In this document: positions 42,551 to 51,382 of the stretch, piece by piece
How the letters are laid out: each line of letters starts with the position of its first letter
Position numbering within the stretch: position 1 is the first letter of the stretch
Origin: SVFI01 sp045535935
Lineage (GTDB): Bacteria; Bacillota; Clostridia; Lachnospirales; Lachnospiraceae
NCBI GenBank assembly: GCA_045535935.1
Contig: JAZSMO010000032.1
Location: forward strand, 1 to 64,000
Length of the DNA: 64,000 nt
Reading direction: 5' to 3'
Notes under the pieces: model-generated
What the model saw: the letters and a program-made list of their open reading frames with translations, nothing else
Databases searched by the model: none
Told to the model about the DNA's origin: nothing
Translations under genes and position numbers: made by a program

Positions 42551-44959
42551 TTATTTTACGGTTACTTTTTTGACTTTGCTGCAAGGACTGAAGAAGTATA
42601 CTTTGCCGGATTTTTTGTATGCGCTGACACGCACGTAGTAAGTCTGTCCTTTTTTCAGCTTTTTAAATGTGGCTTTCTGGGACTTTGTATCGATTTTCTT
42701 GGTGATGGTACTAAAGTCTGATTTTGTAGAGATTTCTACGCGGTAGCCGTTTACACCGCCGACCGCTTTCCATTTTGCCGTAATCTTTTTCTTGCCAGCC
42801 TTGACAGAAGAGAACGAAGTTTTCTTCACAGATTTTACACTGTATCTGTTGGAAAGGATCGTAGCCTGATTGCCCAATTTATTCTTTTTGTATGTGTTCT
42901 TCCGAATATTTGCGCTTGCGCCGCCCTCAATGGCAATCGGAAGTTCGTTTTGCTGGATTTTGTTTCCGTCGATATAGCCGGAAACTTTTGCTTTTTTCGT
43001 GATATAAATTCCGTATAACTTTGACTTCGAGATGGTATTTTTGCTGATATCACCGAGAACCTTGGAGGATTCGCTGATACGCATACCCATCTTGGCAGAA
43101 GACGTAATTTTGTTTCCGGAGATCTTTCCGTTTACCTTGGCAGAGTTGGTCACTGCAATGCCGTGGACAGTGCAGTTTGAGATTACGTTGTTTGATATAT
43201 CGCCCTCTACAACCGCTTTCTGCTTGATCTGGATACCGGACAGCTTGCTTTTGGAAATCGTGTTTCCGGTAATGTCGCCGGTTACCACGCCTTTGTTGTA
43301 AATATTGATGGAGTGCTCGCCGGAGCCTGTCACCGTATTGTTTTTGATGTCACCGGTTACACTGCAGTCGCCGGATACTACAATACCTTCCTTGCCCGGG
43401 TTTGTAATGGTGTTGCCCGTAATCTCGCTTGCAGAGCTTCCGCTCTGGAAGTAAATACCGTTACACTGGGCAGAAACAATTTTGTTGCCGATCAGGGCAT
43501 TGCCGGTACTTTCCTGACCGGAGTGAATTCCGTTGTATTTTCCGCCTTTTCCGATGGAGTCTTTTTTGCTGATGCCGGAAACAGTGACGGTATTGTTTTT
43601 AATGGTGTTGTTTTTTGCATCCTGCAAAATGAAACCGTAGCCGCCGGTGGTGATGTTGTTACCTTCTACCAGTACGCCGCCCACATAGTAGTCGCCGGCA
43701 GGAACGGTGCTGTTGTCCGCAGAACTCTTGGCCGCTTTTGCAAATTTTTTTCCGGAGAGCTCAATACCGCTCACGCTGGAGGTGTGGCCGGTGTATTTTA
43801 CGGAAATTGTATTGTTTTTAATGACGCTTTTTGCGTCAGGGCGAAAGGCTGCTTTGTAGGCATTCTTTCCGTTTTGCGTCGTAGTAAAAATCGTGCTTGC
43901 GGAGTTTTTACAGGACTGGAAAATAATACCGCTTCCGCTGTTTGTTATTTTGTTTCCTGAGATTTCGCAGTTGTAATAGTTCAGCGCTACAATAGCGTGC
44001 TGCTCAATCTTGTCGAAGGTATTATTTAAAATCTTAATATTTTCATGGTATGCATTCAGCAGCTGGGAGTGTGATCCGATACCGCGGGATACATTGGAGA
44101 ATGTACAGTTTTGGATGGTCACGTTTTTCATCATGGTTCCGTCCTGGTAAATGTTCGGAAGGATGGAATCGTGGACTGCAAGGTCGAGCTGCAGTGCTTC
44201 TCTTGTACCGTCCTTTGTGGAGGCTGACATGTCTTTGAACGTGCATTTATCCACAAGGAGATTGTTGATGGCCGCCACTTCCACAAGGTGGTCTGCGCAT
44301 CCACCGCCGACGGTGAAGTCCTTCATGGTCACATTGGTGGCATGGGTGAGACGCAGCGGAGTGAAGCTGTTTGCCGCAGAGGCAATCAGGGCGCCTCCCT
44401 TGATGGTTACATTAGAAAAGCCGTTGTAGCCTGCGCATGCTGCGGAAGCGGTATAGTCGGTCTTGCCGAGCATCAGCATATGAAAACTTCCATATGCCGG
44501 ATCGGAGGTCAGCGTTACGTTGTACATATCTAACGTAATATTGCTGTCAAGAAAGATGGTCTTGCTGATTTTGTAGGAACCGGCAGGAATCTTGACCGTG
44601 TAAACCGTACCGGAGGAAGCCAGCTCTTTAGCTTCGGCCAGGGTCTCGTTGAGTGCGGTCGTGATATCGCTTCCGTTTGCGGCCGAAACCGTAAATGTAG
44701 TGCCGTTTGCTATATAGTAGGAAGCGCCTGTCGGCTCTGTAATAAGCTCAGGTGTGGCAGTTTTTGTTTCTTCCGGAGAAGAGGTATTCTCTGCTGTGAT
44801 GGCATTAGCGCTGATGCTTTCAGTCACCTCTATGTCTGCTACGGAGTTGTCACTGACCGTGACAGGAGATGCTGTCGCAGGAATGCTGCCGAGTGCGGAT
44901 GAGGCAACAAGTGCAGTAGTCAATAAGCCACAAAGGGTTTTGTTCCATAATTTTTTCAT
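42551..44959 (-). CDS. secreted right-handed beta-helix protein with FN3-like C-terminus
   Basis: 802 aa from ATG 44959, with a perfect AAGGAGG 7-8 bases upstream. Signal peptide about 1-30 (TALVASSALGSIPATAS). Residues 95-700 are parallel beta-helix (PbH1) turns: pectate-lyase-like repeats such as ITGNTISKSKLSGIQIKQ, ISNNVISNCTVHGIAVTN, ISGNKITSSAKMGMRISE, about 21-23 aa each. The last 90 residues are FN3-like (VNGYRVEISTKSDF, YYVRVSAYKKSG). Such proteins are polysaccharide lyases, epimerases or glycan-binding wall proteins; no catalytic triad is assignable. ATG overlaps the hydrolase stop by 4 bases. Confidence 0.85.
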   Translation of the reverse strand: MKKLWNKTLCGLLTTALVASSALGSIPATASPVTVSDNSVADIEVTESISANAITAENTSSPEETKTATPELITEPTGASYYIANGTTFTVSAANGSDITTALNETLAEAKELASSGTVYTVKIPAGSYKISKTIFLDSNITLDMYNVTLTSDPAYGSFHMLMLGKTDYTASAACAGYNGFSNVTIKGGALIASAANSFTPLRLTHATNVTMKDFTVGGGCADHLVEVAAINNLLVDKCTFKDMSASTKDGTREALQLDLAVHDSILPNIYQDGTMMKNVTIQNCTFSNVSRGIGSHSQLLNAYHENIKILNNTFDKIEQHAIVALNYYNCEISGNKITNSGSGIIFQSCKNSASTIFTTTQNGKNAYKAAFRPDAKSVIKNNTISVKYTGHTSSVSGIELSGKKFAKAAKSSADNSTVPAGDYYVGGVLVEGNNITTGGYGFILQDAKNNTIKNNTVTVSGISKKDSIGKGGKYNGIHSGQESTGNALIGNKIVSAQCNGIYFQSGSSASEITGNTITNPGKEGIVVSGDCSVTGDIKNNTVTGSGEHSINIYNKGVVTGDITGNTISKSKLSGIQIKQKAVVEGDISNNVISNCTVHGIAVTNSAKVNGKISGNKITSSAKMGMRISESSKVLGDISKNTISKSKLYGIYITKKAKVSGYIDGNKIQQNELPIAIEGGASANIRKNTYKKNKLGNQATILSNRYSVKSVKKTSFSSVKAGKKKITAKWKAVGGVNGYRVEISTKSDFSTITKKIDTKSQKATFKKLKKGQTYYVRVSAYKKSGKVYFFSPCSKVKKVTVK

Positions 44960-45798
44960 AATATAACCTCCTTGGATGAAAGTATAATATTTTTTTCCAT
45001 GCTGCTGAAAATGCCGTGGGTGGCGATGGCAGCGTCGGAAGGAAATTCTTTGTAGGTGTTGTGGTAGCCCGGAAGGTGAAAGAGCGGCCATCCGATGATC
45101 TCGCAGGCGCTTTCCGATGAGGTGGCAAATATGCTCTCTTTTCCTCTCTCTGTCACTGCGACGGCCACCGGGACGTCAATCTGCGAAAGGCGTTCCTTGG
45201 AAGGGAGATAATGCTGCACATCATTGAGTTCCCCTTTCAGGAAGGCGGTCAGATTTTGGTAGGTCCGCTTCATCTCTGCCATGGAGAAACTGCCTCCTCC
45301 GGTGGAACCGCCGGTAATTTTGGTGAATTCCGGGAGAACCTGTTTGTACTGGCCGGCATCGGCATATTCGTTGAGCAGTTTGTTCCAGGCAAGAAGTTTT
45401 TCGCGCTCTGCCGGATCGTAACCGAGCGACGGTTCAATCATCAGCAGTCCTTTCACAAGCTGCGGGTGCTGCATGGTCAGTTCGAGACCGATCAGTCCCC
45501 CGGCGCTGTTGCCGAGAATGTAAGCAGGACCGAGATCGATGGTTTCCAGGATGGCTGCTGCATCATCGGCCTGTGTCTTCACCGTGTAATCGGTGTATTT
45601 TTCTGTGTTGCTGTTTCCGTAAGAACGGCGGTCGTAGGTGATGACCGTATAAAAATGTGACAGCCACTGTGCGCAGGCGTCAAAGAAAGTGCTGTCACTG
45701 ATAATTCCATGGATAATCAAAACCGGTTGGCCGCTGCCGTAGATACGGCAGGCAAGCCCGTCAACCATCCGTTCGGACGGGGAAACTGATATATTCAT
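44956..45798 (-). CDS. alpha/beta-hydrolase fold protein
   Basis: 280 aa. HGIISDSTFFDACAQWL (oxyanion hole), DRRSYGNS, nucleophile elbow LGNSAGG (Ser), and a C-terminal His probably in LPGYHNTYKEF. Reads like a cytoplasmic esterase/lipase of the non-specific type; no signal peptide. First gene of the minus-strand operon. The stop (TGA) overlaps the next start in ATGA and its last codons carry the AAGGAGG used by the beta-helix gene, so the two are translationally coupled. Substrate unknown. Confidence 0.85.
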   Translation of the reverse strand: MNISVSPSERMVDGLACRIYGSGQPVLIIHGIISDSTFFDACAQWLSHFYTVITYDRRSYGNSNTEKYTDYTVKTQADDAAAILETIDLGPAYILGNSAGGLIGLELTMQHPQLVKGLLMIEPSLGYDPAEREKLLAWNKLLNEYADAGQYKQVLPEFTKITGGSTGGGSFSMAEMKRTYQNLTAFLKGELNDVQHYLPSKERLSQIDVPVAVAVTERGKESIFATSSESACEIIGWPLFHLPGYHNTYKEFPSDAAIATHGIFSSMEKNIILSSKEVIL

Positions 45799-45833
45799 AT
45801 AATTGTGTCATTCCTCTCATAAATAATAATGTA

Positions 45834-45842
45834 ATTATAACA
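45834..45842 (-). promoter_or_regulatory. extended -10 promoter for minus-strand operon
   Basis: On the minus strand TGTTATAAT (TGn plus perfect TATAAT). Start would be near 45827, about 30 bases before the ATG at 45798. No good -35. Divergent from the + strand promoter at 45921-45929, about 80 bases away. Confidence 0.55.
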
Positions 45843-45920
45843 GACAATGGCAAGGTAGGACAGCAAAAAATAGACAATGTGCCAAAAAAATAAAAAATAG
45901 ATGATATAACAGTCGGATTG

Positions 45921-45929
45921 TGCTATAAT
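45921..45929 (+). promoter_or_regulatory. extended -10 promoter for the Dlt-like cassette
   Basis: TGCTATAAT (TGn plus perfect TATAAT), about 60 bases before ATG 45990. The -35 area is weak, so an activator may be needed. Similar ATAGACAATG, GTAGGACAGC and ATAGGACAAC words nearby could be operator half-sites, but I cannot establish this. Confidence 0.55.
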
Positions 45930-45989
45930 GAAACAAATTATGGTCAAAATAGGACAACTATGTTTTGAACCGGTACAGGAGGGCTGCGG

Positions 45990-46988
45990 ATGAGAATTGC
46001 CAAGTGGGATAATGCAAAGTTTTTGTTAATTTTTTGTGTGGTGTTCGGGCATCTAGCCGGCGATTTTGTGACGGAGAATCGTATATTGAACGGATTAACA
46101 TATTTTGTATATCTGTTTCATGTGCCGGCTTTTCTTTTTCTGTCCGGTATGTTTTCGAAGAAAAGCATCCGGGAACTTCGCTATGACAAGGCGCTGGCGT
46201 ATTTTGTTCTCTACTTTTTTATAAAAGCGGTGCGTTTTTTGGTTCGCTATTATTATTTGAAAGATGAGGAGAGCAAATTTTTCCTTTTCACGGAAGGCAA
46301 TACACCGTGGTTTGCGCTGGTCATTATGCTTTGTTATCTGGTGACTATGCTGATCCGCAAATGGAATCCGGTTTATTCTATGGTTGTGTTCGTGTGTCTG
46401 GGGATGATGATCGGATATGATTCCAGACTCGACAATATGTTGTCCGGCACAAGGTTTTTTACGTTTTATCCGTTTTTTCTTGCCGGATACTATATAGAAA
46501 TTGAAAAATTGCAAAAGATAACACAAAGTCTCTATGTAAAGATTGTGTCGTGTGTTGTGATGCTGTCTGCGCTTTGGCTGAGCTTTTCACGCATGACCAA
46601 AAGAATTCCGATCGAGTTTTTGAAAGGAAGGGACACTTACAGAGAAGTGCGGATGCTTGACTGGGGCGGATTGTACAGAGGTGGCTATTATATTGCGGTC
46701 ATGGTGCTGATTGTGTGTTTTCTGGCGCTTGTGCCTTCGGTTAAGACGATATGTACGACATGGGGAAGCCGTACAATGCAGGTGTATGCATTGCATATTC
46801 CGGTGCTGCTTGTTTTGGTTCAGAAGTACGAGATTGAGAAAGTGTGTCAGAATGTTTTCGGTTCGTATTATGGTTATGCGATACCGGTGCTTGCTTTGCT
46901 TATTACCGTTATTTTGTCTTTGAAAATATGGGAGTCTTTGTTTAAGGCGATGATGAATCCGACCAAAGGAGGGAATAAAATAAAATGA
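45990..46988 (+). CDS. acyltransferase-3 family integral membrane protein
   Basis: 332 aa, about ten membrane segments. KWDNAKFLLIFCVVFGHLAGDF, FHVPAFLFLSGMFSK and the charged loop after it are the acyltransferase-3 signature (Asp/Asn-x2-K start, conserved H in the first segment). The family includes oligosaccharide O-acetyltransferases. GTACAGGAGGGCTGCGG precedes the ATG. The end overlaps the AMP-ligase gene by 4 bases, so the two are made together, and it heads the acylation cassette that follows. Confidence 0.85.
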   Translation: MRIAKWDNAKFLLIFCVVFGHLAGDFVTENRILNGLTYFVYLFHVPAFLFLSGMFSKKSIRELRYDKALAYFVLYFFIKAVRFLVRYYYLKDEESKFFLFTEGNTPWFALVIMLCYLVTMLIRKWNPVYSMVVFVCLGMMIGYDSRLDNMLSGTRFFTFYPFFLAGYYIEIEKLQKITQSLYVKIVSCVVMLSALWLSFSRMTKRIPIEFLKGRDTYREVRMLDWGGLYRGGYYIAVMVLIVCFLALVPSVKTICTTWGSRTMQVYALHIPVLLVLVQKYEIEKVCQNVFGSYYGYAIPVLALLITVILSLKIWESLFKAMMNPTKGGNKIK

Positions 46989-48394
46989 GTTATTTCGAAC
47001 AGTTTGAAACGTATGGAGAGAAGGTAGCTTTTCTGGATGACAGAGGACAGAGTGTGACATACCGTCAGCTCGGTGAATTTGCAAAGGAGACAGGAGAAAA
47101 GTTGCAGAAGAGAACACTGGCGTTTGTTTTTTGCGAAAACAGCGTGGGTTCTGCACTGGGATATCTTTCTTTCCTGAACAATAAAGTAGTTCCGCTGATG
47201 ATTGACCGCAAGATTGATCAGGAGCTGAGAGAGCATTTGATTTCAGTGTATCAGCCGGCTTATCTTTATTTTCCGAAGGATATGGCAGAGTGCTTTGAAG
47301 GTGTTTCTGCCCTGCAGGAAAAATACGATTATGTGCTCGGACGTACACAGTTTGACGCTGCCATTGAGATGGACGAGCGTCTGGCACTGCTTCTTACCAC
47401 ATCCGGTTCTACCGGAAGTCCGAAGTTGGTGAGACAGAGCTATACCAATGTACAGGCCAATGCGGAGAGCATTGCGCAGTATCTGGAACTGGACGATACG
47501 GAAAAGCCGATCACCACATTGCCGATGAACTACACCTACGGACTTTCCATCATCAACAGCCACATGCAGGTGGGAGCGACGGTGCTTCTCACGGACAAGT
47601 CCATGATGATGAAAGGATTTTGGGATTTTATGAAAAATGAAAAGGCGACTTCCTTCGGAGGAGTTCCTTTCACCTATGAGCTTTTGAAGAAGATTAAGTT
47701 CTTTAAGATGGATCTTCCGGATCTACGCTATATGACCCAGGCCGGCGGAAAGCTTTCGCCGGAGCTGCATAAAGAGTTTGCCCAGTGGGCGATGGAACGC
47801 GGAAAGAAGATGATCGTTATGTACGGTCAGACGGAGGCGACCGCCAGAATGGCATATCTTCCGGCGGAGATGAGTCTTGCAAAATACGGAAGCATGGGAA
47901 AAGTAATTCCGGGCGGTAAGTTTCTTCTGATTGATGTAGAAGGTAATGTCATTGAGGATGCGGAGGTTGTCGGCGAGCTTGTGTATGAAGGACCGAACGT
48001 GACGCTCGGCTACGCAACCTGCAGGGAAGATCTTGCCAAGGGAGATGAAAGAAACGGACGTCTGGTGACGGGTGACATGGCCAAGCGCGATGCGGACGGC
48101 TATTATTTCATCGTCGGAAGAAAGAAACGTTTCCTGAAGATTTTCGGTAACCGCGTGAATCTGGATGAAATCGACCAGCTCATCAAGCAGCAGTACGAAG
48201 GACTTGACTGCGCCAGCACAGGTGTGGACGACAAGATGAAGACCTATATCACCGACGAGTCGCTCACCGCAGAAATCAAACAATTTTTGTCGGCGAAGAC
48301 CCATCTGAGTGAGTCGGCGTTCAGTGTAGTTTATATTCCGGAGATTCCGAAGAATGAAGCGGGAAAAACCCTCTACAAGGATCTTCCGGTCTAA
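46985..48394 (+). CDS. AMP-forming acyl/aminoacyl ligase, DltA-like
   Basis: 469 aa. ANL-superfamily adenylation enzyme: LLTTSGSTGSPK (139-150) for ATP, MYGQTEATARM, VTGDMAKRDADGYYFIVGRKK (hinge and Arg/Lys), and C-terminal NEAGKTLYK carrying the catalytic Lys. The place before a carrier-protein gene indicates it loads that carrier, as DltA loads DltC with D-alanine. Whether the activated acid is alanine, another amino acid or a fatty acid cannot be decided without the specificity pocket. Slightly shorter than DltA. Spans the cytoplasm only. Confidence 0.85.
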   Translation: MSYFEQFETYGEKVAFLDDRGQSVTYRQLGEFAKETGEKLQKRTLAFVFCENSVGSALGYLSFLNNKVVPLMIDRKIDQELREHLISVYQPAYLYFPKDMAECFEGVSALQEKYDYVLGRTQFDAAIEMDERLALLLTTSGSTGSPKLVRQSYTNVQANAESIAQYLELDDTEKPITTLPMNYTYGLSIINSHMQVGATVLLTDKSMMMKGFWDFMKNEKATSFGGVPFTYELLKKIKFFKMDLPDLRYMTQAGGKLSPELHKEFAQWAMERGKKMIVMYGQTEATARMAYLPAEMSLAKYGSMGKVIPGGKFLLIDVEGNVIEDAEVVGELVYEGPNVTLGYATCREDLAKGDERNGRLVTGDMAKRDADGYYFIVGRKKRFLKIFGNRVNLDEIDQLIKQQYEGLDCASTGVDDKMKTYITDESLTAEIKQFLSAKTHLSESAFSVVYIPEIPKNEAGKTLYKDLPV

Positions 48395-48437
48395 AATAAA
48401 AGTCTAAAATAAAAAAGAAAAGAAAGAGGAAAAGAAC

Positions 48438-48665
48438 ATGGAAAAGATTATTGAAATTTTAAGTGACTTAAAATCAGGTGTGGATTTCGCATCCGCAGAA
48501 GGAATCGTAACAAACAAAATCATCGATTCTATCGATATTGCAACCCTTATTTCCACGATTGAGGAAGAATTCGATGTTGAGATCGGTATGGAATACATGG
48601 ACAATAAGAATTTTGACTCGGCAGCAGCTATCTGGGAGATGGTGCAGGAGTTAATGGAAGACTAA
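48438..48665 (+). CDS. acyl/aminoacyl carrier protein, DltC-like
   Basis: 75 aa, the size of DltC. Four-helix carrier fold; phosphopantetheine Ser31 in KIIDSIDIATLI, followed by the acidic helix III (EEEFDVEIGMEYMDNKNFDS). Small, acidic and directly after the ligase, so it receives the activated acyl group and presents it to the MBOAT protein. AAAGAGGAAAAG precedes the ATG. Too short for a domain other than a stand-alone carrier. Confidence 0.92.
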   Translation: MEKIIEILSDLKSGVDFASAEGIVTNKIIDSIDIATLISTIEEEFDVEIGMEYMDNKNFDSAAAIWEMVQELMED

Positions 48666-48703
48666 AGAGAGTACGTATTTTGTACGAGAAAGAGGAATAG
48701 AAA

Positions 48704-50293
48704 ATGACGATTACATCACTACCGTTTATCGCTTTTTTGGTTGTTCTGTTTGCGGTGTTTTATATATTCCCGGTGCGCCACAGATGGCTTGTGCTGTTAG
48801 TGGGAAGTATTTACTTTTATGTAGTTGCAGGTGCGATGAAATTTTTACCGTTTATCGTGTACACGACCTTTGTGGTATGGATTTGCGCAAGAGCAATCGG
48901 CAAATTATATGAGCAGCAGGATGTGAAGCTGGCCGAGGAAGGACTGGACCGCAAAGAGAAAAAGCAGATTAAGGAAGAGTATAAGAAAAAAGCAAAAAAA
49001 TATCTTTTGCTCGCCCTTGTTTTATGTATCGGTTTTCTCGGTTTTGTAAAATTTGGCAAATATTTTGTGGAATATGCCAATCAGATCGCCGCATGGTCGG
49101 GATCCGGCAGACGATTCAGCGCAGAGTGGATTTTATTCCCATTGGGCGTATCGTACTATACCTTCTCTACAGTGGGATATATTTTGGATGTTTATTGGAA
49201 GAGATATGATTATGAAAAGAATTTCTTCCGGTTTTTCCTGTATTCCATTTATTTCCCGCATATTATGCAGGGACCGATTTCCCGCTACAATCTGCTGGGA
49301 CAGGAACTGAAAAAAGAGCTTCGCTATAACGGGGGCCGGATTGTTTCCGGTATGCAGCTGATGCTGTGGGGATTTTTCAAAAAGCTTGTCATAGCAGACA
49401 GATTAAATCTGTTTTGTTCTACGGTATTTGACGGAACCGAATATTCGGGCTTTGTTTTTGCGGTGGCCATGGTGTTTGATGCGTTCCAGATTTACACAGA
49501 CTTCTCCGGTTATACGGACGTGGTGCGCGGCGTTTCGCAGATATTCGGTGTAGAGCTTGAAAAGAACTTTAATCATCCGTTCTTCTCCAAGACGGTCCCG
49601 GAGTATTGGCGCAGATGGCATATGACGCTGGGAGGCTGGTTCAAGGATTATGTATATTATCCTTGCACGATTTCCGGCTTTATGAAAGAACTCAATAAAA
49701 AGACAAAAAAATCCATGTCAGAGCGCGGAAGCCGTTTTATTACGGTGGTGATTCCGGTTTTCCTGACCTGGGTACTTACCGGGCTTTGGCACGGAACCGG
49801 AAGCACCTATGTTGCGTGGGGTGTTTACTACAGTACGCTTATCACGATATCCGTTGCGTTCCATCCGGAGTTTGAAATGCTTAATAAAAAACTGAAGATT
49901 AACACGCAGTCTCAGGGATTCCGCGTGTTCCAGATGGTGCGTACCTTCTGCTGCTTTATGGGCGGTCGTCTTCTGACAACACCGGGAAGTCTTCAGAACA
50001 CCGGAATGGTGCTTAAAAATCTGATCTTTAATTTTGATCTTTCGCCGCTTGTGAACCGTCAGCTTTTCGAGCTCGGAATGACGGAAAAAGATTTTCTGTT
50101 AATTGCGGGTTGTTTGGTTGTGCTTTGGTTTGTCAGCATGATGCAGGAACGTTTTTCTGTGCGGGAGAAGCTGGCACAGCAGAATATTGTAATTCGTTGG
50201 ATTGTGGTTTATGCAGCGATTTTCAGTATCATTATTTTCGGAATTTACGGACCGGGATATGATGCGTCTGCATTTATTTATACACAATACTAG
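48704..50293 (+). CDS. MBOAT-family O-acyltransferase, DltB/AlgI-like
   Basis: 529 aa, about eleven membrane segments. MBOAT motifs: PHIMQGPISRY, FDAFQIYTDFSGYTD, NFNHPFFSKTVPEYWRRWHM, LGGWFKDYVYYP and catalytic His363 in LTGLWHGTG. In the DltB/AlgI branch this channel-like protein takes the acyl group from the carrier at the inner face and moves it across the membrane. A cytoplasmic charged stretch (72-99) is long. Gap of 38 bases after the carrier gene; AAAGAGGAA upstream. Confidence 0.93.
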   Translation: MTITSLPFIAFLVVLFAVFYIFPVRHRWLVLLVGSIYFYVVAGAMKFLPFIVYTTFVVWICARAIGKLYEQQDVKLAEEGLDRKEKKQIKEEYKKKAKKYLLLALVLCIGFLGFVKFGKYFVEYANQIAAWSGSGRRFSAEWILFPLGVSYYTFSTVGYILDVYWKRYDYEKNFFRFFLYSIYFPHIMQGPISRYNLLGQELKKELRYNGGRIVSGMQLMLWGFFKKLVIADRLNLFCSTVFDGTEYSGFVFAVAMVFDAFQIYTDFSGYTDVVRGVSQIFGVELEKNFNHPFFSKTVPEYWRRWHMTLGGWFKDYVYYPCTISGFMKELNKKTKKSMSERGSRFITVVIPVFLTWVLTGLWHGTGSTYVAWGVYYSTLITISVAFHPEFEMLNKKLKINTQSQGFRVFQMVRTFCCFMGGRLLTTPGSLQNTGMVLKNLIFNFDLSPLVNRQLFELGMTEKDFLLIAGCLVVLWFVSMMQERFSVREKLAQQNIVIRWIVVYAAIFSIIIFGIYGPGYDASAFIYTQY

Positions 50294-50302
50294 GAGACAA
50301 AA

Positions 50303-51379
50303 ATGAAAAAAGTATTGCGAAAAGGACTGAAGTTTTTCTGTTTTGTTCTTATTTTTGCTGTCATGTTTCTGTGGCTTCAGGAATTGCTTCGCGGGAAATG
50401 GTTTGTCGGTGGGAAAGAAAATGCAGCGACGACATCCACTTACAGAGAATACCGTAGTTTGGAAGAAGATTCACTGGATGTTTTGTTTATAGGGACAAGT
50501 CATACGTATTACGGAATTGATCCTATGTGTTTGTATGAAAAAACAGGTATTACGTCTTATGCGCTCGGAGGACCGAGTCTGCGGATGGATATGGTGTACT
50601 TAAGCTTGCGTGAAGCTTTGCGGACGCAAAAGCCGAAGGTCATTTTTTTGGATATGTCATCCATTCATTATCAGAAACCGATGGTGGAAGCCAGAATGCA
50701 TATGGTTCTGGATGAGATTACACTGGATGGGGAAAAACTGGACTTTATTTTGAATACCGATGCAGAGGATCTTGGGACGCTCGGTGCGATTTTTCCGTTT
50801 TTCCGGTATCATGACCGCTGGAAGGGATTGAAAGAAACCGACTTTCAGTATATTGCCGGGGATTCGCAGGATCCGCCTGTGCGGGGACACAATGTCTCTT
50901 ATTATCAGGTGCCGGCGACGATGAAGATTGGGAAAGTGAAGCAATCTTTCGCAGTTTCCGACCGCTTTACGGACTACTTTGGCCGATTTGTGAAATTGTG
51001 TGAGGACGAGGGAATCGAACTGATTATTTATAAGATTCCGGCGCCGGGCTGGCATAAAAATATGTCGGAGGCGTCCCGTCAGCTGGCAGATAAATACGGA
51101 TTGAAGTATTGGGAACTTTGTGAAGAAATCGATGCTATCGGTCTGGATTTGGAAACGGATTTTTGTGATGCGACCGACCATTTAAATCAGTATGGAGCTG
51201 AAAAACTGGCTACATATCTGGGAGATTATTTGAAACAAAACTATGATTTTGCAGATCGTCGCGGAAAGTGTGAGCGTTGGGACAATGATCTGACAGAGTA
51301 TCACAAATATTTAGAAAAAGCGTGGGACGCACGGTTTGAGGTGCCTGCGTTTGAGGCGGAAGATGCACAGGAGGAGTAA
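50303..51379 (+). CDS. DltD/AlgJ-like SGNH protein, membrane-anchored
   Basis: 358 aa. N-terminal membrane anchor (residues 10-30), then an extracytoplasmic SGNH domain with FIGTSHTYYG (Ser66), GGPSL, and DATDHLN (289-295, Asp/His). Full catalytic triad residues visible. Located 9 bases after the MBOAT gene; DltD-type partners complete acyl transfer to the polymer outside the cell. Resembles DltD by role and position; similarity in sequence beyond the SGNH blocks is not claimed. Confidence 0.85.
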   Translation: MKKVLRKGLKFFCFVLIFAVMFLWLQELLRGKWFVGGKENAATTSTYREYRSLEEDSLDVLFIGTSHTYYGIDPMCLYEKTGITSYALGGPSLRMDMVYLSLREALRTQKPKVIFLDMSSIHYQKPMVEARMHMVLDEITLDGEKLDFILNTDAEDLGTLGAIFPFFRYHDRWKGLKETDFQYIAGDSQDPPVRGHNVSYYQVPATMKIGKVKQSFAVSDRFTDYFGRFVKLCEDEGIELIIYKIPAPGWHKNMSEASRQLADKYGLKYWELCEEIDAIGLDLETDFCDATDHLNQYGAEKLATYLGDYLKQNYDFADRRGKCERWDNDLTEYHKYLEKAWDARFEVPAFEAEDAQEE

Positions 51380-51382
51380 GCT

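Noticed and set aside
42551..44959. Calling the beta-helix protein a pectate lyase
   Set aside because: Only the repeat fold is visible; no conserved lyase catalytic residues could be placed, so the enzyme name would be unsupported.
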